64,000 nucleotides of DNA. It comes from SZUA-448 sp964602475 (GTDB lineage Bacteria > Bacillota > Clostridia > Lachnospirales > Lachnospiraceae). Location of the stretch: positions 1-64,000 of the forward strand of contig CAZRRN010000002.1 of the NCBI GenBank assembly GCA_964602475.1. Direction: 5' to 3'. Below, piece by piece: positions 44,596 through 52,544 of this stretch (positions are counted from its first letter, which is position 1; every line of letters begins with the position of its first letter). The notes beneath the pieces are model-generated. The model was not told the origin of the DNA, made no database searches, and saw only the letters and a program-made list of their open reading frames with translations. A program made the position numbers and the translations under genes.

Positions 44596-45159
44596 ATGGC
44601 AAATATATTTCACACTTTAAGGGATGCAATGAAATTTTCCGATGAAGATGATGATTATGATGATTATGTAAAAGAGATGGAAAGCAAAGAACGAACAAAA
44701 GAAGATAAAGCGTCACAGATGAAAACAAAGCCTGTTTCGCATTCTTATCATGATGATACATCGATTTCATCTGAACCATCAGTAAAACAAGTTTATCAAC
44801 AGGAAGAAAAGAAGACCAGATACTCCTCGGAAAAAGGAAAAGTTGTTCAGTTTCGTAATGCGAAGGAGCTTGGTCTGTGTGTTATAAAACCGACATCCTT
44901 CAGCGATTGTCAGGATATTAGCGATATGCTGGTAGATGGAAGTGCAATTGTAATTAATCTTGAAGGATTTGATGATGATATTGCACAAAGAATTATGGAT
45001 TTTGTTTCAGGTACAGTATATGCAATCAGCGGAAAACTGCATCCGATTTCAAAGAGAATATATATTGTTTCTCCGGAAGCGGTTAACATTACCGGCGATG
45101 TATTAAATATGGTATCTCAGGGTGGAGTGGAAGCACCTACAATATCAAGAGACTTCTAA
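44596..45159 (+). CDS. sepF: Cell division protein SepF
   Basis: 187 residues. An N-terminal amphipathic segment (MANIFHTLRDAM) for membrane binding is followed by an acidic, charged linker and the C-terminal SepF domain with VVQFRNAKELGLCVIKP, VINLEGFD and RIMDFVSGTVYAISG. It anchors and bundles FtsZ at the septum. The gene is intact: its stop codon lies 14 bases before the run of Ns. The ylmG and ylmH genes that usually follow in Bacilli are not seen. Confidence 0.93.
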   Translation: MANIFHTLRDAMKFSDEDDDYDDYVKEMESKERTKEDKASQMKTKPVSHSYHDDTSISSEPSVKQVYQQEEKKTRYSSEKGKVVQFRNAKELGLCVIKPTSFSDCQDISDMLVDGSAIVINLEGFDDDIAQRIMDFVSGTVYAISGKLHPISKRIYIVSPEAVNITGDVLNMVSQGGVEAPTISRDF

Positions 45160-45328
45160 TTGCTTTCGACTTCNNNNNNNNNNNNNNNNNNNNNNNNNNN
45201 NNNNNNNNNNNNNNNNNNNNNNNNNNNNNNNNNNNNNNNNNNNNNNNNNNNNNNNNNNNNNNNNNNNNNNNNNAGGGTGGAGTGGAAGCACCTACAATAT
45301 CAAGAGACTTCTAATTGCTTTCGACTTC
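45119..45328. other. Assembly gap of 100 N flanked by a 55-bp exact duplication
   Basis: Bases 45174-45273 are exactly 100 N. The 55 bases before it (45119-45173) and the 55 after it (45274-45328) are identical and contain the last codons and stop of sepF. This looks like two contigs that overlap by 55 bases and were joined with a fixed-length spacer instead of merged. The second sepF tail is probably not real. Confidence 0.93.
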
Positions 45329-45353
45329 ATATGACTAATACATGAAAGTAAGT

Positions 45354-45389
45354 ATACGGGAGTCTCGTCTATGGGACTCCTGTATTTAT
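45354..45389 (+). terminator. Hairpin between sepF and divIVA
   Basis: ATACGGGAGTC pairs with GACTCCTGTAT with one wobble pair and is followed by TTATC, a weak T tract. It may be a partial terminator or attenuator ahead of divIVA. Confidence 0.5.
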
Positions 45390-45411
45390 CATTATACGTT
45401 GGAGGATAACA

Positions 45412-46068
45412 ATGATTACACCGATCGAAATACAAAATAAATCTTTCAAATCCGGCGGACTTGGTTATGATAAACGGGACGTTGACGGGTTTATGAATGA
45501 AGTAATAACAAGCTATGAATATGTATACCGTGAAAATGTTGAATTACGCGATAAATTAACTACTCTGACAGAGGGCTTGCAGTATTACAAAACAATAGAG
45601 AAAACATTACAGAAGGCTCTTGTTCTTGCTGAAAAAACGGCAGAAGATACGAAAGAAATAGCACAAAAGAATGCAAAACGTATTGAACAGGAAGCACAGG
45701 TGAAGTATCAGATTGTACTAGGTGACGCAAAAAATGAGCTTAATAAAATTCATAAGCAGACAGTGCAGTTAATGCAGCAATACGAAGCGTATAAGGCACA
45801 ATTTAAAAGCTTAGCTGCTTCTCAGATTGAATTATTGGAAAGTGAAAGCTTTAAGCTTACTGTTGCTTCTGTAGATTCTTTATTGTCAGGAGCATCTGTA
45901 CCAAAATCAGAATCAACTGAAACAAGTCGTGTTAACAGTGAAGAATTTTGGAGCCAGCCTCTTCCGGATATCGACCGATATCTTGAAGAAGAAAACAAAG
46001 CACCTTCCTCAAATGATATTGAGGGTCAAGAAGAATTTTCATTTATTAACCTTGAGGAGGAAGACTGA
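45412..46068 (+). CDS. divIVA: DivIVA domain-containing protein
   Basis: 218 residues. The N-terminal membrane-curvature domain reads ITPIEIQNKSFKSGGLGYD then KRDVDGFMNEV. A long coiled coil covers about residues 30-150, followed by an acidic, less ordered tail. DivIVA marks curved membrane at septa and poles and recruits partners. A TTGGAGGATAAC ribosome-binding site precedes ATG. The position after sepF agrees with other Firmicutes. Confidence 0.94.
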   Translation: MITPIEIQNKSFKSGGLGYDKRDVDGFMNEVITSYEYVYRENVELRDKLTTLTEGLQYYKTIEKTLQKALVLAEKTAEDTKEIAQKNAKRIEQEAQVKYQIVLGDAKNELNKIHKQTVQLMQQYEAYKAQFKSLAASQIELLESESFKLTVASVDSLLSGASVPKSESTETSRVNSEEFWSQPLPDIDRYLEEENKAPSSNDIEGQEEFSFINLEEED

Positions 46069-46070
46069 AA

Positions 46071-46661
46071 TTGCAGGAAAAGGCCTTTACTCTTAAAAGA
46101 TTACGACATTTTATCTATATTGTCGTTTTAGTATTAATTGATCAGCTATCAAAACTATGGATTCGTTCCTATTTTTTGAATTCAGATGGAATAACAAATA
46201 ATTCAAAAGACAGTATCACTGTAATTAAAAATGTTTTTTGCATCACCTTTCATAAAAATGATGGTGCAGTCTGGGGCTTTTTAAGCGGAAAAGAAAATTC
46301 GGTTATTTACTTGACAATATTCACATTTATTATACTTACGCTGATCATACTTTTTTATTTTCGTATTCCGGATATAAAAAAGTATAGTGCTATAAATATG
46401 ATAATTATTTTTATTATTTCCGGTGCAATTGGAAATTTGATTGATCGTATTAAGTTTGGATATGTTACAGATTTTTTATATATTGAACTGATTAACTTTC
46501 CTGTGTTTAATATTGCTGACTGCTATATAACTATTTCCTCATTCTTATTAATCTTCTTATCGATTTTTGTATACAAAGATGAAGACTTTAATTTCTTACA
46601 GAGAAAGAAAAAAGATATGGAATGCTCTAAAGAGCAGGATGGAAAAAATGATGGAGTATGA
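46071..46661 (+). CDS. lspA: Lipoprotein signal peptidase
   Basis: 196 residues, slightly longer than usual because of a charged C-terminal tail. The catalytic aspartates are Asp125 in NLIDR and Asp150 in FNIADCYI; LIDQLSKLWIR and NDGAVWGF are also conserved. It removes signal peptides from prolipoproteins in the membrane. It starts at TTG 46071 with GGAGG upstream, 3 bases after divIVA. Confidence 0.95.
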   Translation: MQEKAFTLKRLRHFIYIVVLVLIDQLSKLWIRSYFLNSDGITNNSKDSITVIKNVFCITFHKNDGAVWGFLSGKENSVIYLTIFTFIILTLIILFYFRIPDIKKYSAINMIIIFIISGAIGNLIDRIKFGYVTDFLYIELINFPVFNIADCYITISSFLLIFLSIFVYKDEDFNFLQRKKKDMECSKEQDGKNDGV

Positions 46662-47571
46662 AAGATGTTTTATCGTTGATGAAGATGACGATAATCTTCG
46701 TATTGATAAGTATTTATCTGAATATGAAGCGGAACATTCCAGAACATATATACAGAAGCTGATAGCTGACGGTAGAGTAACCGTTAACAATAAAACGGTG
46801 AAAGGAAGCTATCGCCTGTCGTCTGGTGAATGTATCCGCTTTTTCGTACCTGAGCCACAGAAGATTGATATACTGCCTGAAAATATTCCGTTAGATATCA
46901 TTTATGAAGATAACGACATTATTATTATAAATAAAGAAAAAGGAATGGTGGTTCATCCTGCAGCAGGTCATTCGTCTGGGACACTGGTAAACGCATTGAT
47001 GTATCATTGCAGTGAAAACCTTTCAGGCATTAACGGAATATTACGTCCTGGGATTGTTCACCGAATTGACAAAGATACAACTGGGGTAATGATTGCATGT
47101 AAAAATGACAAAGCACATATTAAAATTGCTGAACAATTAAAACAACATAGTAATAAACGTATTTATAACGCAATTGTTCATGGTATATTCAAAGAAGAAA
47201 ATGGAAGGATCAATGAACCTATCGGAAGAAGTTCATATGATCGCAAAAAGATGGATATAAATTACAAAAACGGAAAAGAAGCAATAACAGAATATCATGT
47301 TTTGCAAGAGCTTCAGGGGCGTTATACACATATTGAGTGCCAGCTTCATACTGGACGTACACATCAGATTCGTGTACATATGACCTCAATTGGACATCCG
47401 TTGCTAGGGGATAGTGTATATTCCGGATATGATGACACAAGGTTTAACACGGAAGGTCAGGTTCTGCATGCAAGTGTACTTGGAATTATACATCCTGTTA
47501 CGAATGAATATATGGAATTTAATGCACCGCTACCGGAATACTTTAATAATTTATTATTAAAACTAAGATAA
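46648..47571 (+). CDS. Pseudouridine synthase RluD family
   Basis: About 307 residues. An N-terminal S4 RNA-binding domain (RIDKYLSEYEAEHSRTYIQKLI) is followed by the RluA-type catalytic domain with HRIDKDTTGVM holding the catalytic Asp and HTGRTHQIRVH. It converts uridines in 23S rRNA to pseudouridine. The frame is open 81 bases upstream inside lspA; ATG 46648 with AGGATGG upstream gives the normal N-terminus. It overlaps the lspA end by 14 bases, the common lspA-rluD pairing. Confidence 0.93.
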   Translation: MMEYERCFIVDEDDDNLRIDKYLSEYEAEHSRTYIQKLIADGRVTVNNKTVKGSYRLSSGECIRFFVPEPQKIDILPENIPLDIIYEDNDIIIINKEKGMVVHPAAGHSSGTLVNALMYHCSENLSGINGILRPGIVHRIDKDTTGVMIACKNDKAHIKIAEQLKQHSNKRIYNAIVHGIFKEENGRINEPIGRSSYDRKKMDINYKNGKEAITEYHVLQELQGRYTHIECQLHTGRTHQIRVHMTSIGHPLLGDSVYSGYDDTRFNTEGQVLHASVLGIIHPVTNEYMEFNAPLPEYFNNLLLKLR

Positions 47572-47607
47572 AGAATAAATAGATGATCAGATTAACGGAG
47601 AGAACAT

Positions 47608-48963
47608 TTGAAACGTAAAATACTGGACAAAATAATACAATGGGATAAAAGTACTGCAGGAAAGCCTTTATTAATCACAGGAGCTCCAGGAACAGGAAAA
47701 ACATTTGTTGCTCTTGACTTTGCTACTATGTTCTATGAAAATTATATTTATATTAATCCGAAAAATGATTGTGTATTACGAATTCATATAATTGATTATC
47801 TTCAAAATCAGAAATGCTCTATAAAAGAATTTTTAATGGATTATTATAAAATTCCGTTAGAATGGCTATCAAATATTTTATTTATTATTGATGACTTCAT
47901 TTCATATCAATGCATTTGTGATTCAGTAATTCAGCTTATAAAAGAAGATGATTCATTAAAAATTATTCTATTATCATCTCAATATCCGAATAAAAAATTG
48001 ATTGAAATATGTGAATATAAAAAAATGTCTCCTATGGAATTTGATGAATTTCTTGCTTCTATTGGATCGGAGTGGTACACAGAAATTATACGTGGACATT
48101 TTCAGACACAAAAGAAGATCCCGGAGATTGTTCATAATGAAATGCTTAATTTATTTCGTGATTATTTGCAGGTTGGCGGAATGCCAGAAGCAGTTAACGA
48201 ATATATCCGGTCTAATTCAACAGAAAATATTCCTAATATACATCGCAATATAAAATATATTAACTACTCACAGATCAATGCAATGGATGAAGGAACCGAA
48301 ATCAGAATGCGACAGATACTAGATAGCCTTCCAGAGCAATTGCTTAAGGACAATAAAAACTTTCGCTATAATTTAATCAGAAAAGGAGCAACACATAATT
48401 TTTATTCTTCAGCATTAGAACAGCTAAAGAGGCAGCATTTGGTAGAACAAATTTTGAAAGCTGATATTTGTGAAACATCGCATGGATATGAATTTATTCT
48501 TCATGATAACCAGTACCGCCTATATGCTCCTGAATTTGCAGTATTAGGCTCTGAAATCTTATCAGATCATACTTTGCTGCTCAATGAACCAGGAGAATCA
48601 AGATATAATAATAACGACTGGGCAGAAGAGAAGCAGAATCAAGATTATCGTTTAATTGACCGTATTCTTATCGAAAATTATTTAATTCAGATTATCTCTG
48701 ACCGTAATATGAGCTTTACATTTTGGGACTCGGGTTCTTTATCTAAAATAGATTTTATAATAAAGAATTCAGAAGGAATTATACCCATAGAAATAAAGCT
48801 GACGGATAATTCACGAACCAAAAGCTTAAGCGTTTTTCGTAATAAATATAATATCAATTATTCACTAAAAATTTCAGATAAAAATTTTGAAACAATTAAT
48901 AGCGTACGAAACATTCCATTTTATGCAATTTACTGCATTGATTCGCAGAGCCTACTAATGTAG
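47608..48963 (+). CDS. AAA_14/DUF4143-type ATPase
   Basis: 451 residues. Walker A is TGAPGTGKT near residues 25-33, Walker B is LFIIDDF, and YLQVGGMPEAVNEYI marks the AAA_14/DUF4143 architecture. The C-terminal half holds a PD-(D/E)xK-like segment (SKIDFIIKNSEGIIPIEIKL). Start is TTG 47608 with GGAGAG upstream. Such proteins are common, often variable, and of unknown role; DNA or nucleoid interaction has been suggested from the nuclease-like tail. It lies upstream of the BlaI-type gene, with a promoter between them. Confidence 0.88.
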   Translation: MKRKILDKIIQWDKSTAGKPLLITGAPGTGKTFVALDFATMFYENYIYINPKNDCVLRIHIIDYLQNQKCSIKEFLMDYYKIPLEWLSNILFIIDDFISYQCICDSVIQLIKEDDSLKIILLSSQYPNKKLIEICEYKKMSPMEFDEFLASIGSEWYTEIIRGHFQTQKKIPEIVHNEMLNLFRDYLQVGGMPEAVNEYIRSNSTENIPNIHRNIKYINYSQINAMDEGTEIRMRQILDSLPEQLLKDNKNFRYNLIRKGATHNFYSSALEQLKRQHLVEQILKADICETSHGYEFILHDNQYRLYAPEFAVLGSEILSDHTLLLNEPGESRYNNNDWAEEKQNQDYRLIDRILIENYLIQIISDRNMSFTFWDSGSLSKIDFIIKNSEGIIPIEIKLTDNSRTKSLSVFRNKYNINYSLKISDKNFETINSVRNIPFYAIYCIDSQSLLM

Positions 48964-48988
48964 AATAATGATTTTTGTATATTTTCTA

Positions 48989-49017
48989 TTGACATTTTAG
49001 TTCTATTACGGTAGAAT
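48989..49017 (+). promoter_or_regulatory. Promoter and overlapping operator of the BlaI-type gene
   Basis: Consensus TTGACA and TAGAAT are separated by 17 bases. An inverted repeat TTCTA-TTACGG-TAGAA (49001-49016) covers the -10 box, as expected for autorepression. The 14 bases at 48995-49008 (TTTTAGTTCTATTA) recur inverted at 49530-49543. Confidence 0.7.
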
Positions 49018-49084
49018 ACTCATTACACGACAAAACTACAATTATAGAACAAATGTGTACCAATAAATGGATGGGGGCTTTATT

Positions 49085-49462
49085 GTGGAACAAACGAATG
49101 ATATCAGATTACATGAAGGAGAACTAAATGTAATGGAGCTGCTGTGGTCCAACAAATCACTTGCGGCTAAGGATATTGCAAAGATTATTAAAGAATATAT
49201 CGGTTGGGAAAAGAATACAACCTATACTGTAATAAATCGTTTGATTGATAAAGGAGCCATTTTAAGACAGGAACCCGGTTTTATCTGTAAAGCAAATATA
49301 ACAAAGCGCGCAGTTCAGAAGATTGAAACACGTGCATTACTTGATAAATTATTTAATGGATCGTTAGCTACATTTTTTTCTGAATATCTTCGCGTACAGG
49401 AAATTACCCCTTCTGAGATGCTTGAACTTCAAAGACTTATTTCTGAACGAAGTTTAAAGTAA
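49085..49462 (+). CDS. BlaI/MecI/CopY family transcriptional repressor
   Basis: About 125 residues. The winged-helix core starts LHEGELNVMELLWSNKSLAAKDI, then KNTTYTVINRLIDKGAI (recognition helix and wing) and a C-terminal dimerisation helix. BlaI repressors are dimers, usually inactivated by a sensor protease; no BlaR/MecR-type partner or beta-lactamase lies nearby. GTG 49085 with GGGGG seven bases upstream is preferred to ATG 49067, which has no ribosome-binding site. Autoregulation through the palindrome at its promoter is likely. Confidence 0.9.
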   Translation: MEQTNDIRLHEGELNVMELLWSNKSLAAKDIAKIIKEYIGWEKNTTYTVINRLIDKGAILRQEPGFICKANITKRAVQKIETRALLDKLFNGSLATFFSEYLRVQEITPSEMLELQRLISERSLK

Positions 49463-49496
49463 TACATGCATCTGCAGAAGAGTATTTTTATCGGTT

Positions 49497-49536
49497 TCTA
49501 TTATTTCGCTAAACGCAGGTTTAACGAAATAATAGA
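49497..49536. repeat. Long inverted repeat upstream of the XerS-like gene
   Basis: Perfect 12-base arms TCTATTATTTCG and CGAAATAATAGA enclose one mismatch, 5 further pairs (TAAAC/GTTTA) and the centre GCAG. No T run follows on either strand, so it is unlikely to be a terminator. Its size resembles a dif-type recombination site or a repressor operator. Confidence 0.8.
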
Positions 49537-49572
49537 ACTAAAAACAGAATTAATGAAGAAATGAGGATTTAT

Positions 49573-50628
49573 ATGGCTCAACGTACTTATAGTGAACAAA
49601 GCAATCTAATCTATACAAAAAAATTACGAAATCTTCTTGAAGAACTTCCAAAGTTTCTCAAAGTTTTTTTCATTGGAATTGATCAGATTACTGCGCCACG
49701 TACCAGACTTGCGTATGCAATTGACTTAAAAACATTTTTCGAATATGTAAAATTATCTTTCCCTAAATATTCATCACTAAATATAACAGAATTTCCTATT
49801 GGACTTCTTACTGAATTAAAGGCAGAGGATTTTGAAGATTATATTCAATACTTAAAATTATATAGTGATAAAGATGGGCACGATGTTACTAATAATGAAA
49901 GAGGTATTAAAAGAAAGCTATCTTCTCTCAGATGTATGTATCATTATTTTCATAAAAATCAAATTATACAGGAAAACCCAATTTTACAGGTAAATATGCC
50001 AAAATTGCATGAGAAGGCAATTATAAAGTTTGATCCGGATGAAACAGCCAGTTTTCTTGATCAGGTAGAATTTGGGCGAGACTTAACTAAGACACAGAAA
50101 AAATTTCATGATAAAAATATGGTTCGGGATCTGGCAATTATGACACTGTTACTTGGAACCGGGATACGTGTATCGGAATGTGTAGGCTTGGATTTAGGGG
50201 ATATTGATATGAAAAACAGCCGTATCAAAGTCACGAGAAAAGGTGGTTATGAAGCGTTTGTATACTTTGGAGACGAAGTAACAGAAGCACTACTATCCTA
50301 TCTCGATGAAAGAAAAAATTTAACTGCGAATTCCGAGAATGAAAATGCTTTATTTCTCTCTTCCAGAAGTACAAGAATTTCGGTGAGAAATATAGAATAT
50401 ATGGTTAAAAAATATGCTAAAGTTGTTACTCCCGGTAAACACATTACACCCCATAAACTACGAAGCACCTATGGCACTTCATTATATCAGGAAACAGGAG
50501 ATATTTATCTGGTTGCTGATGTTCTTGGTCATAAGGATGTTAATACAACAAAAAAGCATTATGCTGCTATTGAAGATGAACATAGACGAAGTGCAAGAAA
50601 TGCGGTAAAGCTTCGGGAGGATTCCTAA
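49573..50628 (+). CDS. XerS-like tyrosine recombinase
   Basis: About 351 residues. The catalytic set is Arg199 in GTGIRVSE, Lys in VTRKGGY, His294 and Arg297 in HKLR, His320 in LGHKD and the nucleophile Tyr330 in HYAAI. The N-terminal SAM-like core-binding domain is longer than in XerC/XerD. Length and the VTRKGG...ITPHKLR pattern fit the single-recombinase XerS type that resolves chromosome dimers in streptococci and lactococci. ATG 49573 has GAGGA upstream; an earlier ATG at 49561 overlaps it. The stop overlaps the next ATG by one base. Confidence 0.85.
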   Translation: MAQRTYSEQSNLIYTKKLRNLLEELPKFLKVFFIGIDQITAPRTRLAYAIDLKTFFEYVKLSFPKYSSLNITEFPIGLLTELKAEDFEDYIQYLKLYSDKDGHDVTNNERGIKRKLSSLRCMYHYFHKNQIIQENPILQVNMPKLHEKAIIKFDPDETASFLDQVEFGRDLTKTQKKFHDKNMVRDLAIMTLLLGTGIRVSECVGLDLGDIDMKNSRIKVTRKGGYEAFVYFGDEVTEALLSYLDERKNLTANSENENALFLSSRSTRISVRNIEYMVKKYAKVVTPGKHITPHKLRSTYGTSLYQETGDIYLVADVLGHKDVNTTKKHYAAIEDEHRRSARNAVKLREDS

Positions 50629-51350
50629 TGAAACTGCAAAAATTAATGAGCTATACAAGAAGAGCGATTGATACTTATTCTATGATTGAAGAGGGGGATC
50701 GTATTGCTGTCGGAATATCTGGCGGCAAGGATAGTCTAACCCTTTTATATGCATTAGCAGGACTTCGCCGCTTTTATCCTAAAAGATTTGAGATTGAAGC
50801 GATTACTGTAAAAGTTGGTTTTCCTAATATGGATTTTACTCCTGTAGAAGAATTATGTAGCGAATTAAATGTTCGTTATACGATGATTAACACTCAGATT
50901 GCAGAAGTTGTATTTGATATCCGAAAAGAAAATAATCCATGTTCCTTGTGTGCTAAGATGAGAAAAGGAGCATTTAATGAAAAAGCAAAACAGCTTGATT
51001 GCAATAAAGCGGCATATGCTCATCATTATGATGATGTAATTGAAACTGTATTGATGTCAATGATCTATGAAGGTCGTTTTTATAGCTTTTCTCCGGTTAC
51101 TTATCTAGATCGAACGGATCTGACATTAATACGCCCTATGATTTATGTTCAGGAGTGCGATATTATTGGATTTCAAAATCAGTATAAGCTTCCGGTTGTT
51201 AAAAACACCTGTCCCGAAGACGGAAATACTAAGAGAGAATATATAAAGCAATTGATTAAACAGCTTGAAAGGGAAAATCCTGGGACAAGGGAACGGATTT
51301 TTGCATCAATAAAAGAAGGTCCGCTAAAATCCTGGAATCTGAATTTATAG
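50628..51350 (+). CDS. TtcA-like tRNA 2-thiolation protein
   Basis: 240 residues of the PP-loop ATPase family. SGGKDS near residue 31 binds ATP, CSLCAKMRKG provides the CxxC pair and HHYDDVIETVLM follows, all as in TtcA. It probably thiolates a tRNA cytidine (position 32) through an iron-sulfur centre. It is coupled to the recombinase gene by a TAATG overlap, but a functional link is not implied. Confidence 0.88.
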   Translation: MKLQKLMSYTRRAIDTYSMIEEGDRIAVGISGGKDSLTLLYALAGLRRFYPKRFEIEAITVKVGFPNMDFTPVEELCSELNVRYTMINTQIAEVVFDIRKENNPCSLCAKMRKGAFNEKAKQLDCNKAAYAHHYDDVIETVLMSMIYEGRFYSFSPVTYLDRTDLTLIRPMIYVQECDIIGFQNQYKLPVVKNTCPEDGNTKREYIKQLIKQLERENPGTRERIFASIKEGPLKSWNLNL

Positions 51351-51365
51351 ATACGTTCTCAAAAT

Positions 51366-51875
51366 TTAATTACCTGTAAACAGATGATAAGAATCGGTAA
51401 ATATACCTGGTGTCAGATAAGAATCAAAAATTTTAAAATAATTATTAAAAACAAAATATTCAATTTCATCTGGAAAAGCCTCACGTATCATCTGAGCAAA
51501 ATCCTCATCGGAGATATATTCAGAGTAGATTTTATCATAAAGTGTCTTAATAATTTGAATCCAATCAGACTCTGTCACGTAATCATAGATGGAAATCTCA
51601 GTATTAAGAGGAAGATTGTCACGTACACGAATCAGCTCATCCTGCCATATTGAATAATTATGATTCAGTTCCGGATGTTCTTCTGCTGCTGTTTCCTGAA
51701 TTCCAGACAATTCTTCCATGATAATGTCATATTCACTTCCTTCTTTATATCCTTCAATCAGAGTACTGCCAAATGCAGCAAGAATTAATAATAAGATAAG
51801 GGCAATTGGAAGGCATATTAAAAAAATGCGATCACTTATAGATGTTTTAATTTTATTTGGATTCTTAATTTTCAT
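51366..51875 (-). CDS. Unknown protein with one N-terminal membrane helix
   Basis: About 169 residues. A basic N-terminus (KIKNPNKIK) and a membrane helix near residues 18-37 are followed by an acidic, mostly helical extracytoplasmic domain with IMEELSGIQETAAEE and DEDFAQMIREAFPDE. ATG 51875 with GGAGG upstream is preferred to one four codons earlier. No recognised family. It is convergent with the TtcA-like gene. Confidence 0.72.
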   Translation of the reverse strand: MKIKNPNKIKTSISDRIFLICLPIALILLLILAAFGSTLIEGYKEGSEYDIIMEELSGIQETAAEEHPELNHNYSIWQDELIRVRDNLPLNTEISIYDYVTESDWIQIIKTLYDKIYSEYISDEDFAQMIREAFPDEIEYFVFNNYFKIFDSYLTPGIFTDSYHLFTGN

Positions 51876-51924
51876 TTGTACCTCCATACGGTATTTCGTT
51901 CACTAGTATAACATATAATATAGA

Positions 51925-51963
51925 AAGGCGCACATGAATTTTATATAAATTCATGTGCGCCTT
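51925..51963 (-). terminator. Terminator of the yneA-like gene
   Basis: A perfect 17-bp stem AAGGCGCACATGAATTT/AAATTCATGTGCGCCTT with a 5-base loop. On the minus strand it follows the yneA-like stop codon by about 20 bases. Confidence 0.8.
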
Positions 51964-51981
51964 ATCTAGGGTATCGGATAA

Positions 51982-52347
51982 TTACATGCTTTCGGTTTTT
52001 TCGGTATAATATGGAACAATCAGGTAGGCTCCGGCTGTAATGTTCTCATCTGCAAGTTTATTAGTTTTCATAATCTCATCAATATATGCGGAGATATTCT
52101 TATAATCATCTGTATAAAAAGCCGTGGCAATTGACCATAATGTATCGCCTGATTGTATTTCTACGGAGGTGAAAGTTTTATGACGATTTATAGATTCACC
52201 AGCGGATGCATATTGTGTTAGAAAGAAAACTGACATAAAAAATATAAATACAGCGAGGCTGATAAATACAATTCTTCTTTTTATTACTGCGATGTGTTCT
52301 CTCTTTTTAATTTCAAATCTTTCTCTATAGGATAAATAAGTTTCCAT
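51982..52347 (-). CDS. YneA-like SOS cell-division suppressor with LysM domain
   Basis: 121 residues. A basic N-terminus, one membrane helix (about 25-46) and a C-terminal LysM domain with VEIQSGDTLWSIATAFY and ENITAGAYLIVPYY. This is the YneA layout; in Bacillus yneA is also divergent from lexA and delays septation after DNA damage. The consensus promoter with an SOS box in its spacer supports the role. Start supported by GAGAGGAG upstream. Assignment rests on layout and location, not on strong sequence identity. Confidence 0.82.
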   Translation of the reverse strand: METYLSYRERFEIKKREHIAVIKRRIVFISLAVFIFFMSVFFLTQYASAGESINRHKTFTSVEIQSGDTLWSIATAFYTDDYKNISAYIDEIMKTNKLADENITAGAYLIVPYYTEKTESM

Positions 52348-52367
52348 AGATTACTCCTCTCAATAAC

Positions 52368-52467
52368 AGAACAATTGTTCCGAACGTATGTTTTGCTTAT
52401 GATTATATTATACGAACATACGTACGCTTTGTCAAGAGATTTTTAAAAATAATCGAACATTTGTTTT
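52368..52467. promoter_or_regulatory. Four SOS (LexA) boxes between yneA-like and lexA
   Basis: Sites similar to the Gram-positive consensus CGAACRNRYGTTYC lie at 52368-52381 (AGAACAATTGTTCC), 52381-52394 (CGAACGTATGTTTT), 52413-52426 (CGAACATACGTACG) and 52454-52467 (CGAACATTTGTTTT). The third is in the spacer of the yneA-like promoter and the fourth touches the lexA -35 box. Confidence 0.85.
52407..52435 (-). promoter_or_regulatory. Consensus promoter of the yneA-like gene
   Basis: On the minus strand, perfect TTGACA and TATAAT are separated by 17 bases. An SOS box occupies most of the spacer, so LexA binding would block RNA polymerase. Confidence 0.85.
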
Positions 52468-52495
52468 GACATTTATTATGATACTATGTTATACT
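52466..52495 (+). promoter_or_regulatory. Promoter of lexA
   Basis: TTGACA and TATACT are separated by 18 bases. The first two bases of the -35 overlap an SOS box, which fits autorepression. Confidence 0.75.
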
Positions 52496-52544
52496 ATATT
52501 TATAGTAATTAATATGTTATAAATATCAGATTCGGAGGGATATG

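Noticed and set aside
45274..45328. A second, truncated copy of the sepF end
   Set aside because: It is identical to the 55 bases before the Ns and is best explained by unmerged contig ends.
49085..49462. Beta-lactam resistance regulation by the BlaI-type gene
   Set aside because: No BlaR/MecR sensor or beta-lactamase is in the window, so resistance cannot be claimed.
49497..49536. Inverted repeat as a rho-independent terminator of the BlaI-type gene
   Set aside because: The stem is A+T-rich and no T run follows on either strand.
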